Assembly (NCBI GenBank): GCA_930367215.1
Contig: OV884056.1
Span: 247,841,127 to 247,905,126, forward strand
DNA: 64,000 nt
Source: Pollenia angustigena
Taxonomy: Eukaryota; Arthropoda; Insecta; Diptera; Polleniidae
Direction: 5' to 3'
In this document: in pieces, positions 10,858 through 21,160 of the stretch
Layout: each line of letters starts with the position of its first letter
Numbering within the stretch: position 1 is the stretch's first letter
Notes under the pieces: generated by a model
Told to the model about the DNA's origin: nothing
Seen by the model: the letters and a program-made list of their open reading frames with translations, nothing else
Database searches by the model: none
Translations under genes and position numbers: made by a program

Positions 10858-11516
10858 ACACGATCAAGTTTTGGCTATTAAGTTTTAATATACTCACACT
10901 TTTTTACCAATACACTCATACTTTTAAAAATTGATACGAACTTTCCTCTAAAATTATCTTGCCAGTGAGTGTATCAATTTTCGTTCAAGAAAACAGCTTA
11001 TTAAAAATCTTTTGAAGTTGTTTTTGTTTTTTTTTTCACAAATATTTTGCCGGCAAAAGCTGAAGTTCTTATTTTTTTACAAATTGTTGCGGTAATTTTA
11101 AAATTTTAACTAAAAACCAAAAAAAATAGTGAAATATGTTTATTAATAAAATTAATAAGCAAAATGATGTTCTGCGATTCATAGAGCTGTACAGAAGCCA
11201 TGACATTTTATGGAACATGAATCTTTCATCATATAGGCGAAATGATTTGAAAATAAAAGCCTACGAGTCTATAGCTTCTGAAACAAAAATGCCAGTGGAA
11301 GAAGTAAAGAAAAAATAAAGTCCCTTCGAACAGCCTACAGTGCAGAAAAATCAAAAGTGGAAAATAGGAAAACATTTTGAGTTGTTTTCTCGGCGACGAC
11401 ATCTTGAAAAAGTAAATTGCTTTCAACTTGCGTGCAGCCTACGTCACAGCTGTCAACTTTTGCATATTTTGACAATCAGTATATGTAAAAGACTATCAAG
11501 AAAATCTTGATCGTGT
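10858..11516. mobile_element. TIR element carrying a MADF-domain fragment
   Basis: Terminal inverted repeats ACACGATCAAG (10858-10868) and CTTGATCGTGT (11506-11516). The element contains a short plus-strand ORF with a MADF-like domain. MADF proteins are known companions of some insect DNA transposons (for example PIF/Harbinger types), so a deletion derivative of such an element is plausible. No clean target duplication was found at these ends. Confidence 0.5.
11136..11383 (+). pseudogene. MADF-domain protein fragment, frameshifted
   Basis: The first frame gives 'FIELYRSHDILWNMNLSSY', then 'AYESIASETKMPVEEVKKK' and a stop at 11316. One base further on, the reading continues in another frame with a 'KSLRTAYSAEKSKVENRKTF' stretch and then a stop. 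Together these follow the MADF order: an N-terminal (F)I-x-LY-x-(3)-LW, a central Y-(4)-R, an A(Y/W) helix, and a K(I)xxLR-x-x(Y/F) C-terminal helix. The break falls in an A-rich run (11310-11316), so a one-base deletion or a sequencing slip are both possible. MADF is a Myb/SANT-like DNA-binding domain. Only about 80 residues remain and no partner domain was seen. Confidence 0.6.
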
Positions 11517-11697
11517 GGCTGCACTGTAAAGATAATAAGAAACTGCAGATGGTATTATTTCGATTGAAATTTAAAGGCAAGGAAAGTAAAAAGTTACTTT
11601 GATTCAATTAGCAAAAAAATTAATAAAAAATATGACCACAGTATGATTAAAATTTTACCATATTATTGTAAATTCTAACCGTAATATGTACCCATGT

Positions 11698-11917
11698 GTT
11701 ATAACAGTGATAACCAAGCCCCGAACTAACCAAGCCCCAAACGCACGCGCTCAAAGATATTATGTGCTTGTGTGCGGTCGCAGAGACTGATGATAGTCTG
11801 ATATTTTGAAACGAACAAAGTTGTTGTATACATGTGAATTGACGACCGTGTCTGTGCGAAAAATACGATTATTGACTGCCTCGCGAGGCTATGATGTGGC
11901 TATCACTGTTCTATAAC
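11698..11917. mobile_element. Candidate MITE, about 220 bp
   Basis: GTTATAACAGTGATAACCA (11698-11716) is repeated in inverted form as TGGCTATCACTGTTCTATAA (right end), with a 2-base indel. The centre holds 'CCAAGCCCCGAACTAACCAA', a direct repeat of CCAAGCCCC. No ORF. Confidence 0.45.
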
Positions 11918-12279
11918 TTTAGTGCGAACTTCTTGCATTGGAAAGATGAGAATCAAAATATTCCATAGTTTTTCGAAAAGTGAGAAAAACCTGTGTCTGT
12001 AACTCATGTCGAAAACTATCAAAAGATATTACGTCGTTACGTTATAAATGTCATAACATTGCACTCGAAGCCGATGTGACATTGTCTAAAGTGCGACTTC
12101 AATGTTTGTGGCTTGCAAACGAGCTTAGAAAACATTCGAATATTGTATAAAACTGTTAAAAGCAAAATAATAAAGCAATGAAAAAATGTGCCAAGAGCAA
12201 ACTATTAATATGATTATTTTTTACATTTTGCATTTTTAATTGTTTTTAAAAGTTAAAAGTTTTTCTCACTCCATTTTTA

Positions 12280-12350
12280 TTCTTGAGTTTATTTGACAGT
12301 TCAAAGCTGGAACTTTTCTCACCAAAATGGTACAGACACACTTTTTCTGT
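12280..12350 (+). repeat. Dispersed repeat, inverted partner at 16858-16942
   Basis: 'GAGTTTATTTGACAGTTCAA' and 'CAGACACACTTTTTCTGTAA' here correspond, complemented, to 'TTTACAGAAAAAGTGTGTCT' and 'TTTGAAGTGTCAAATAAACT' at 16858-16942. The copies have several substitutions. The 111-codon plus ORF 12283-12618 starts in this repeat and has no recognisable domain, so it was not called as a gene. Confidence 0.5.
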
Positions 12351-12473
12351 AAATTGGCGAGTAATGTCCTTACGTGACAGCTTGTATTCGCCAAACAAAT
12401 GTTACATACACAGTTTAAACGGAGCATCACTGGGAATTTTTATGCATTCACCATATCGACTGCTTTGCGCGAA

Positions 12474-12698
12474 ATTATCGTATGTTACAAAAACCAAATT
12501 TTACAGGTCAGCCATTTTTCTACTTTTCTCTGCTTTCGCTTGCAATATCAAAATGAAAATATACATTAAATTTTTGAAGCAACGAAGTGGAATTCGCCTA
12601 CAATATTTTGTCAGGTGACGTCTCTTTGAATGTAGAACAAGATTGCATCAAAAACTCAATTTTAAAAAAATTGGCATATACGATAATTTCGCACAAAG
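12474..12698. repeat. Inverted repeat, about 225 bp span
   Basis: 'TTTGCGCGAAATTATCGTAT' (12474 on) and 'ATACGATAATTTCGCACAAA' (to 12698) are inverted. Right next to it is a direct duplication, 'CGATCTTCAGATTATCGACC' and then 'TTCAGATTATC' (12708-12740). Possibly a small MITE. Confidence 0.4.
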
Positions 12699-13049
12699 GG
12701 GTCGATCTTCAGATTATCGACCTTCAGATTATCATTGCAGAACTCTCTTAATGGTGTAAATTTAAATTCCGTAGAGGCCTGAAAAACGCAATTTGATAAG
12801 TTTTTCTCTCAAAAAACAAACAAGTTCTACACTGATTGGATACCTGCTTTAGCTTGAAAATGGCAAAAGGCTTTCTATCGATCAAAACGGCACATACACT
12901 TAGGGCTAAAAAATCAGAGCAAGTTAAACTCTCTTTTTGGGTTAAAATTTGTTAAAACCAACAAATCTATAAAACACTAAACATATAAACCATCTTTAAA
13001 CGCATAAAATTGGGCGTTTAAACAAGTGTTCGAAAATAAACACTAAATA

Positions 13050-13460
13050 TCGTTTCTTAATGTTCGGTTCGGTAGATTAGTGGAAAACATAAACGCTTAT
13101 AGTGTTTGTGTAGAAAATCATTAAAAAAAGTAACGTTTCCCTGTTTGTCATCTTTCGAACACAAAAATATTACTGTTTTTATCAAACTCAACAAAAGATG
13201 TGAACATTTAATTCCGTTCGGTTTATTTTTGAAAATCCACAAACTTCAATGTGTTCGGTTCGGCGCATTAATGTTCGTCCCTTTTGGCTGGTAAAAAACA
13301 AAACATTTTTTACAAAAACAAAACATTTTTTACAAAAACAAAATACACACCCGAAAAAAACATTATAGAACATTAAAATATATTTTTTGTCTACAGTATC
13401 ACTACAATTATTCTGTTTTATAACGAAGAATCGAACATTATAAATTGTTCGGTTCTTTCT
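13050..13460. repeat. Repeat-rich stretch with TGTTCGGTTCGG motifs
   Basis: TGTTCGGTTCGG occurs at about 13060 and 13252, with related 'TTGTTCGGTTC' near 13447 and complementary CGAACATT/CGAACA copies. A 20-bp unit (AAACATTTTTTACAAAAAC) is repeated in tandem at 13300-13345. 'CATTATAGAACATTAAAATA' near 13360 recurs at 31615, just before the candidate LTR. Several 60-codon ORFs here are shadows of the repeats. Confidence 0.4.
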
Positions 13461-13802
13461 TGAAAATAGTTACGAACGGTATTAAGGGTTGTATATGTCT
13501 ACACAATCACTAACAAAATAGATATCGTTCCTGGGTGTGTGAGCCGAACCAGCGTTTGATTTATTAGCCATTAGTCGCAAAACTCTGCATACGATTTTAT
13601 ATTTTTAATAATTTTTAATTTGAATAAAAAATATTCAATTTTTTAAAATTTTTATTTCCTATTATTATTTCGATGAAACAAGATTTTTTGTTACTTCTGC
13701 AGAATATTAAATGTCGTATGTATACTTTTGCCAGAACCAAAGTTCAAAAAAACTGGAAAAAATAACTGGACAATTTAAAAATACATATGGGCACTTCCAA
13801 GA

Positions 13803-14174
13803 TTGTAAACGGGACATTCGCACACGTTTATATTGACAAAACTGTAAAAAACAACCTGATTTTCATTTTTTAAATTAATGATTCTTTTAACTCTCAATTA
13901 GCTCTTTAATTTCCGCAAATGAAATTTTTCGCGTACTGTCGTTTCCGAGATAATTGCAAAAAACCAGTGATTGTAAACGGGACAAAAAACGGAAGTGGGT
14001 TTTAAGGGGTAACCGTTTAAACAGTGATTTCTGCGAAACCTGACACAATATTTTATTGGGATTAATTTTAAAATGTTGCGTACTAATGTTCCCTAAAATT
14101 GGTTTCGATTTCAAAATAAAATATGAATTACATTTTTTTAAATAAATTGTAAACGGGACATTGTAAACGGGACA
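13803..14174 (+). repeat. Four copies of the 14-bp motif TTGTAAACGGGACA
   Basis: Perfect copies at 13803-13816, 13971-13984, 14147-14160 and 14161-14174, all in the same orientation; the last two abut exactly. The minus ORF at 13887-14114 (75 codons) lies between copies and matches nothing I recognise. The copies could be terminal or subterminal repeats of a degraded element, or binding sites; the sequence does not say which. Confidence 0.6.
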
Positions 14175-14439
14175 ATTTTTCCACCATGATTTAAAATTTT
14201 TTTATGTTGCTATTTATAATCCTTTATATAAGAAACTTAATAAAAAATGTTTTTCAGATCATAAATATGCCTTAGATTATATACACAAGTATGTGCTAAA
14301 AGTTGAAGTACTTCGTTTACCATTTATCTTTTCTTTCGAATCAATTAATTTATACGCATATATTAAAAAAATATAAGCAATTCTCTAAATAAATCTTGAA
14401 AAGAAAATTTTTTTTTCCATTTTTTGTGGGTGACGTTTT

Positions 14440-15466
14440 TTTGGGGGATTTCATGTCAAGTGACCCAATTTTGAAATCGATTTCTTCTGATTTGAATGAA
14501 ATTTGCACCAAGGTTAGTCTAGTTGATCAATCTTTTTAAAATTTTTTTCTTTTAATTAGTATTGTGGTTATTTTGTTGAATTTAAATTTGATGAGCTTAA
14601 GCAAATTAAAAAATATTAAAAATTTGGATTAAAAACCATAAATAGTTCAACAAAATAACCACAATACTAATTATTGTTAAAGCTAAGGCACGAGCTCTAT
14701 GTTTGCATTTGTCCTTCAAGTTGTGCTGAAAAGGTCAGCAAGAAAAAGAAAGACAAAAAAAAAAAAAAAATGAAAAAAAAACAAAATATGTACTTTGAAC
14801 TTCAAGAAGAATTCTTGACAAAAGTACGAAAAAACAGAAGTAAAGGAAGAACATGTAAAATGAATTAAAATAGATAATCATTCAAAGCAAATTTCGATCT
14901 ACCAAAGGTTAAATACAATTTGGTTTAAGGATTGATGTTTGACTAATGACGTCAGCAGTCGTCGATGGCTGCGGGTGTTAAACGGCAAGCCCTCTGAGGA
15001 GATTGAGTGGTTGCAATCGAAACATGTCAGGGTAACCTGTCCGTAAAAACGCCTGGGTTCGAGCCCAGATTGAGTCAAGAATGAAAAATTATCAGTAAAT
15101 TTTAATTAATTTTCATGTTGTAAAATTCCTTTCTTCATAAAAATAATTTAATGAAATTTAAATTTGATGAACTTAAGCCTAATTAAAATATATTAAATAT
15201 TTTTTTCTTTTTTTTTTTTAATTGATCAATTAGCTATCTAAGCTACGTTGGACAAATATTTCTAACAACAATAGTTAATAAGTTACATGGATGAGAAAGA
15301 ACACCTGTTTGGCCAACATGTAAACCCCATCTAACTCAGAAACTTTTCGACCGCTCTTGTTGAAAATTTGTTTCTAAACTACTAACCAACTAACCTTGGT
15401 GCAAATTTCATCAAAATCGGAAGATATCGATTTCAAAATTTGGTTACTTGACAAGAAACACCCCAT
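14440..15466. mobile_element. TIR element of about 1.0 kb with roughly 75-bp arms
   Basis: The left arm (14440-14520) reads in part 'ATGTCAAGTGACCCAATTTT', 'GAAATCGATTTCTTCTGATT' and 'AATTTGCACCAAGGTTAG'. The right arm (15390-15466) is its inverted, diverged copy. Inside are a second inverted pair ('TTAGTATTGTGGTTATTTTG' near 14557 and its complement near 14650) and a direct repeat of 'AATTTAAATTTGATGAryTT' (14578 and 15155). A tRNA-like head lies at 14993-15068. The 64-codon Lys-rich plus ORF 14674-14868 is not convincing. Confidence 0.55.
14993..15068 (+). repeat. tRNA-like SINE head (candidate)
   Basis: CTGGGTTCGAGCCCAG folds as a perfect 5-bp T-stem with the 7-nt loop TTCGAGC, a canonical pol III B box. 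About 50 nt upstream, 'GATTGAGTGGTTGCAATC' resembles an A box and D arm. The acceptor stem and a full cloverleaf do not form by eye, so this is read as the tRNA-derived part of a SINE or a degraded tRNA copy, not a functional tRNA. Confidence 0.45.
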
Positions 15467-15591
15467 ATTTAATTTGTTTTACACGTAAGAATTAAAATTC
15501 AGTTTTACATCATATTAGATATCGTCACCTAAAATCTAAAAGGCCACCAACAACATAGATATTCAAAATTGACTTTTTGATAAGTTATGAT

Positions 15592-16320
15592 TAGGGTTTT
15601 TAATTTCCCGGACTTTTTCTATTCCCGGGAAACGAAACACAAAAACATCTTATTCCCGGGAATCCCGGGATTCTTTGAATAAAACAATGATTTCATTAAA
15701 TAAGCTCAAGACGAAAGTTTTTACTTTTTTAAAAGAATATACACATACACAACAGTCCAAAAAATTGAGTTGTTATTATTTATAGCAACTTGGTAAAATT
15801 AATTTTCTTTTAAGCAAAAAAATTTTAAAAGCTTCTCAGAGATTATATTTATAATCCTTGTTGATATGTTATTGCCTGCTACCGAAAACGTGCTATCGCT
15901 TCCTACAGACCTTGTTTTTATAGTAAGAAGCGAACCATAGAAAGATTATGAATTTGTTGGCCTGTTACCCGTGACTTAATAGACGTCACATTCTTTTTTT
16001 TGTTGTTGATATTTTCAGGCTTTTGTATTTTCTTTACATTAATTTTTTTAGAATTTTTATGTAGATGGTTCATCATCTGGTGTTGGTGATGGTGTATCAT
16101 GTATATTTTCATTTTCTATTTCAAGACGCTTTTAGACATTTCATCAGCAATTAAAAAGACCGTTGATTTATTGGCGTTGGAAAAATAGTCCTATTTGTAG
16201 GTAGTTTTTAGTAATTTTAGTAAATAATATATTTTTATTGCTCGTTTTTGATTTTAACGTTGCTAACAAATTAAAAGTTCAAAAAATTTGATTTGAAATT
16301 CCCGAAAATTCCCAGAAACT
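15592..16320 (-). mobile_element. hAT element fragment, minus strand
   Basis: TAGGGTTTTTAATTTCCCGG at 15592 looks like a hAT-type terminus, followed by several CCCGGGAA copies (to about 15670). On the minus strand about 15935-15840 reads 'VGSDSTFSVAGNNIST', the C-terminal hAT dimerisation block with the (S/D)xxFSxAGxxxS pattern, then stops. Further CCCGAAAATTCCC motifs near 16297-16315 could be subterminal DNA of the other end, but the matching terminus is absent. The 64-codon minus ORF 15918-16112 may be part of the decayed transposase. Confidence 0.5.
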
Positions 16321-16536
16321 ATAGTTATGATGTACTTTGTATTTATTGCATCATCAGGGAAGCCGTAAATACGCAATTGCATGTTTTTTCTCGTGAATCC
16401 AAAGAAATCAGAAACAATATATTTAACCGTTTTTGAGCTTTTTGTAAATTTTGCAATCGATTTGTTAGAGCATATTTTACCTTTTTGAAAATACAAACGA
16501 AATCAATTTATCTATATAGGTTTTGGACTATTACGT

Positions 16537-16806
16537 ACATATATTTAGAATATTTGATAGTTTCCGTTAAAACGGACCTATGGGCAAATGAGTTTTGGAG
16601 AAAAACGATTTTAAAGTTAACAAGTTCATTTTTATTCTTAGCAAAGGTGTATTTGAAAGCTTACTTATAACAAAAGTAATGAAGTTGGAAAACGGTTTGC
16701 TCCATTAGAAAGAGCGTATTGTCCATTTTCAGAATCACCAAAAAAGTGAAATCGATTTTTTCAGCCATAGGTCCCTTTTAACTGAAACTGTCACATATAT
16801 TTAATA
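16537..16806. mobile_element. Candidate MITE with roughly 45-bp TIRs
   Basis: 'AGTTTCCGTTAAAACGGACC' and 'TATGG' on the left are mirrored by 'CCATAGGTCCCTTTTAACTG' and 'AAACTGTCACATATATTTA' on the right. Both ends run into ATATATTTA-like DNA. No ORF and no clear target duplication. Confidence 0.5.
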
Positions 16807-16857
16807 AAAAAAAATTATTATTTAAAATTCAACAATTTTTTTTTCATTGAAGTTAAT

Positions 16858-16942
16858 CGAAAGTTTACAGAAAAAGTGTGTCTGTAACATTTTTGTGAGA
16901 AGAGTTCCCGCTTTGAAGTGTCAAATAAACTCACATATAAAA
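16858..16942 (-). repeat. Inverted partner of the 12280-12350 repeat
   Basis: Contains 'TTTACAGAAAAAGTGTGTCT' and 'CTTTGAAGTGTCAAATAAAC', the complement of the copy 4.5 kb upstream. Limits are approximate. Confidence 0.45.
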
Positions 16943-17168
16943 ACGTATCGAGAAAGAATTTCAACACTAAAAAACAAGTAAAAATGCAAAATACAAAGAA
17001 TAATAATATTTTGTTCTTGGTACATTTTTTATAGTTAAATTATTTTGCTTTTAAAATTTTTATAAAATATACGAATTTTTTCAAAGCTCAGTTAAGTTAA
17101 ATTAAAGTCTCACTTTACATTATTTGGTAAAGCCGACGATTGTATTTCTCCGCCGCGGCGTGCCGTAG

Positions 17169-17480
17169 TTGAAAAATGTTAAACTTTAGTAAGTCTGAGT
17201 TCATACGGCTCATGTCTTATTGACAAGATTCTTCCTTTTTCTTCTTTGAACATGAATTGGCGTTCAAATGATTCATGTCATGTTGACAACATGTGCTTTT
17301 TTGATATTGAAAACAAAAACAAAATTAAACAACGAATAAGAAAGCCAAACGTAAAGACAGTACATGCATCTGTGTACTCGTTTCTTTTCCCCTCGTCCCT
17401 CTCGCCTTTAAAGTAGTAATCTTGTCAATAAGACATGAGCCGTATGAACTCAGACTTACTAAAGTTCAACATTTTTCACA
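17169..17480. mobile_element. MITE with roughly 65-bp terminal inverted repeats
   Basis: The left arm runs 'AACTTTAGTAAGTCTGAGTT', 'CATACGGCTCATGTCTTATT', 'GACAAGATT' (to about 17236); the right arm (17413-17480) is its inverted, nearly identical copy. A weakly similar sequence occurs at about 8745-8775. No ORF. Confidence 0.7.
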
Positions 17481-17820
17481 CTTGACATTGTTTGTTTTTT
17501 TTAAACTATTTTAACATCGTTACATTTAGTAGACCCTGTTAAATAGTTACTAGTAAAATTTTTCAAAAAATTTACTTAATATTTACAAAAATGATGAAAT
17601 AACCCAGCGGGAAAATGAAATTAATAGGAATCGAGAAAGTTATACATTTTTTGTATAATATTTGATTCCAGAATTCATTATTCTTAACACAGACCATGTC
17701 CTAGGATTGTAATAAATTATTTTAATGTATACTGGGAATGACTTAAATAATTTAAAAAAAATGATAATTGTCACGAAGAGAAGAAAAAACACGAAACATT
17801 TTTACGAACAGAAACAATAC

Positions 17821-18055
17821 GGCTGTAGGAAATATCGCCCAAAGAAAAATGGCCCAAAAAAAAAAAAAAATGAAAAATCGCGCAAATGAAGAATAGCCCA
17901 AAAGAACATGAAAAATTACCCAAACAGTTAAATATGAAATTTTGCCCAAACAAAACGAAAAAGGGCCAAAAAAAAAAAAAATGAAAAATGACCCAAAAAG
18001 CAAAAACGAATTTTTTCAAAAAAAAAAAAAAAAAAAAATTACCCAATTTGCAAAA
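17821..18055 (+). repeat. Left arm (type A) of the outer Foldback-like element
   Basis: A chain of degenerate units of the kind GAAAAATsrCCCAAA with long A runs. It matches, in inverted orientation, 29219-29434, the right arm of the inner element. Long Phe-rich minus ORFs (17752-18064) and their plus counterparts at 29218-29448 are artefacts of these poly-A/T arms. Confidence 0.8.
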
Positions 18056-18084
18056 AACCAACAAAACTATTTTTAAAGAATCTT

Positions 18085-18495
18085 ATTTTACCAAAGCAAA
18101 AACCGGCTTCGCTAACTAAAGCTTTTCTGCATAGCCGGCCTTCTGCCGGGCCCAACGATTTTCTACTCTATAATATAAGAAAAACCGGCTTCGCTAACTT
18201 AAGCTTCTCTGCGCAGACGGCCTTGGGCGGGCTCAAGAATTTTTTCCTTTATGGTATACCAAGTACCGGTTTCTCTAAGTAAAGCTTCTAAAATCTGCTT
18301 TGTTTCCGAACGAAGGCCGACTTCGCAGAGTAGCTTTAGTCAGCGAAGCCGGTCTTTCTTATACCAGAGAGGAGAAAATCCTTGCTCCCGGCCGAAGGCC
18401 GTCTGTGCACAGAAGCTTTAGTTAGCGAAGCCGGTACTTGTTTTATCAAAGAGGAGAAAGTCCTTGCGCCCGGCCGAAGGCCGTCTATGCTTTCG
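18085..18495. repeat. Palindromic array of a roughly 80-bp GC-rich unit, copy 1
   Basis: The unit begins ACCGGCTTCGCTAACTAAAG, continues 'CTTCTCTG' and 'CCGGCCTTCGGCCGGGC', and ends 'GGATTTTCTCCTCTATGGTA'. About two and a half diverged copies run forward to about 18300; then the array reverses and about two copies run in the opposite direction. GC content is clearly above the surroundings. The same array sits at 28505-28880. Confidence 0.7.
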
Positions 18496-18509
18496 AGTTT
18501 GTAAGCATG

Positions 18510-18640
18510 TTGTGGACATTATGACACTCTACAAAGTGACATAACGTCCACGGACTTTATGACACTGCTCTGATGGGCATTATGACACTTAAAAGTGTCA
18601 TAAAGTCCATGGACACTGTGACACTTTTTGGAGTGTCATA
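18510..18640. repeat. Short repeats around TGGACATTATGACACT, copy 1
   Basis: Variants of GACATTATGACACT and its complement AGTGTCATAAAGTCCA alternate over 130 bp, so the stretch can fold back on itself. A shorter version at 29085-29180 occupies the equivalent place in the inner Foldback-like element, read in the opposite sense. Confidence 0.65.
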
Positions 18641-18858
18641 GTTATTTTTACAAATAACATCTAGGAATTCGACCTATAATGATAATGAATGATTTAGAAA
18701 AATAGTACACTTATAAAATTATTACAGTAACTGATTGTGGGTTATTAAATTCGTTTTCTGTTCTGTTAAAATTGAATAAAAATATAGTTATTTTTCGAAT
18801 AATTTTATTTTTTAACATTTATGTTTGTTATTCAAAAAACAAACAACAAAAAAATAAT

Positions 18859-18998
18859 CACCCTTATTGTGTTTGGCGTATTTAAAATACGCCTACGACT
18901 GTTTGGTAATAGATTAAAGAGAACGTGAACTTTTTTCCTTTAATCTATTACTAAACAGTCGTAGGCATATTTTAAATACGCCAAACACAATAAGGGTG
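18859..18998. repeat. Near-perfect hairpin with about 60-bp arms
   Basis: CACCCTTATTGTGTTTGGCG... (18859-18918) is repeated in inverted form at 18938-18998 with only about two differences by eye; the loop is 19 nt. The inner part of each arm contains its own small palindrome (GTATTTAAAATAC). It could be a small MITE; clear target duplications were not found. Confidence 0.75.
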
Positions 18999-19579
18999 AA
19001 TGTTTTATCGTATTTATTTTGTTATGTAGTTTGATTTTTGTCGCTTAAAATATATTTTTTAATAGTAAAAATCATTCAATTTTAAGGAATATGATGTTCA
19101 ATAAATAAAAAATTAAAAAATGAATGGCTGTAGGAAATATCGCCCAAAGAAAAATCGCCCAAAAAAAAAAAAAAATGAAAAATCGCCCAAAAAAATTGCA
19201 TGTAAAATTGGGCCTGATTTCATATGAAAAATGGCCCAAAATTTTTGGGCTATTTTTCGTTATTGTTGGGTGATTTTTCGTTTTTAAAATTTCATATATT
19301 ATTAAGCTGTCGTTGCAGTCGGACGTGTTTTTTTTTTTTTTCTTTCGTGGTGGTTTAATTACAGTGAATTATAGTGAAAGTAGTGGGAGAAAATTAAATC
19401 ATATATAAATACCATTTCTATTAGTAAGGACAAACAAAATCATTAAAACAAAATCAATTAAATATCAATCTTTTTTAAACCTATAAATATCAACAAAATA
19501 CCAAATTAACTAAAATCCTAAACAAACCAAAGCATAAAAATACTTACATACATAACTTAAATAAATTAATAATATCGAT

Positions 19580-20695
19580 ATGAACACAAGAAGTTATCTC
19601 TCAGTGAACGCCGCTCTCTGCAATACATGCAGTAAACTTGCCAATCTCTGGCGACTATGTAAAATGCTTAAACTGCAATAAGAAATATCACTATTCCCCT
19701 TGCACCACACTTTCCGAATCGTCATATTCGGTTATGTCTGCCGAAAAAAAACCTCTTGGAAATGTCAAAATTGTCGTGGAGAGAAAAGCAAATCTCCTAG
19801 TAACCTATACACATCTATAACATACGAAAATAACACTCCACAAGAAGAGACACAAAGCCACTCTGGCAAACAAATAAGAGATATTGATAACAGTCCGAGT
19901 AAAGCTGAAGAAACTAATACAAAACGCTTTAAAGATTATATGTCAATTAATGCCATGGAATCAAATGTAACTGAACTAAGGTCTGATCTTGCGTCATTGA
20001 AAACAAGTGTATCGAAAGACATGAGCGAAATAAAAAATAGCATACAACAACTCTGTAACAACATTGCAACAACAAACAATGCGTTAAGAGAAGAGATGTC
20101 AATGTCTTTTCTAAATCTTACGCAAGCAATGACAAACCTAACAACTCAGGTCAATGACCTAAAAGAGCAAAACAAGAGTAAAGACAAACGCATAGAAATC
20201 ATGGAAAATAAAATACATGCCCTAGAACAACTAATAATTAAGAAAAATATTGAAATAAAAAATGTACCAAATAAAGAGCTGAGTGCAATGGAAGTAATAA
20301 AAACAATTGCAGCATCGGTAAACGTCGAAATACAAGATAATGATATCAGTAACGCATATACTTTAAAGAAATCAGAGAAACGTATAATAGAGTTTAGCTC
20401 TCTTAATAAGAAAAAAGAATTCATGATGAATATACGCGGTCACAGAGTCAAAGGAGAAATCTTTAATACGAACATCTCGTCTAATGTAAATGAAAATACC
20501 ACCAACAATAAAGTTTTTATAAATGACCAATTAACACCCAACAATCATAAACTTTTGTGGCTTGCTAAAAATAAATCCCGAAAAGCTAATTGGAAATTTG
20601 TGTGGACTAGAAATGGAAATATATATGCCAAAAAAGATGAATCTAACAAACCTTTAATAATTTCAAATTTGGATGATATAAACAAAATTGCCTAA
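19580..20695 (+). pseudogene. LINE ORF1: PHD-like zinc finger and coiled coil, two frameshifts
   Basis: The ATG at 19580 opens a frame with 'CNTCSK'; one base later the frame from 19638 continues 'GDYVKCLNCNKKYHYSPC'; a second shift in an A8 run near 19744 leads into 'SWKCQNCRGEKS' and then an open frame to 20695. Together these give the C4HC3-like pattern of a PHD finger, known in ORF1 of some insect LINEs. The following 300 residues are polar, with a helical, heptad-like stretch about 'LRSDLASLKTSVSKDMSEI' to 'VNDLKEQNKSKDKRIEIMEN', then a basic C-terminal half ('KVFINDQLTPNNHKLLWLAK'). ORF1 proteins bind the element RNA. Both breaks are single-base, so they may be decay or sequencing error. 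Confidence 0.65.
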
Positions 20696-21160
20696 AAATA
20701 TATGCGAAGCAAAATAATATAACAAAAAGAAAAAAAAAAATAAAAAAAAAACGTTAAAATGATTAATTCGCAAATATACTTAGAGAATTTTAATCAAATA
20801 AACAATTCATATTTAAGTTATCCCATTTCTATACTAATGTTAAATATCCGTTCTATGCGAACAAATTTTAATTCATTTTTGTTGTCAATACAGAGTATAA
20901 TAAATAGTATTAAAATTATCATCATCGTAGAAACAAATTTAACAGATGAAGAAAGTCCCTTTTACTGTATACATGGTTTTAATTCAACATACAAGAACAG
21001 AGGAAGTAGAGGTGGAGGAATACATATATTTATTAAAGAGAATATCACATCTACAAATATAGCAATAAACACTGTCTCATTCGAATCTCTGCAGATCAAC
21101 CTACAATTAGCGGAGAACATAACGATTTTTGCAATCTATCGTCCACCGTCTCTTAATGTT

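Noticed and set aside
12283..12618. 111-codon plus ORF
   Set aside because: Starts inside a dispersed repeat (partner at 16858), crosses an inverted repeat and has no recognisable domain.
14993..15068. Functional tRNA gene
   Set aside because: Only the T-arm folds properly; acceptor and anticodon stems do not pair, so it was kept as a SINE-like head.
17752..18064. Two long Phe-rich minus-strand ORFs (83 and 97 codons), and similar plus ORFs at 29218-29448
   Set aside because: They are translations of the poly-A/T arms of the Foldback-like elements and appear in both arms in several frames.
18085..18495. Bacterial-like GC-rich insert or contamination
   Set aside because: It is an internal repeat array with a second copy 10 kb away in the same element family, so it belongs to the genome.
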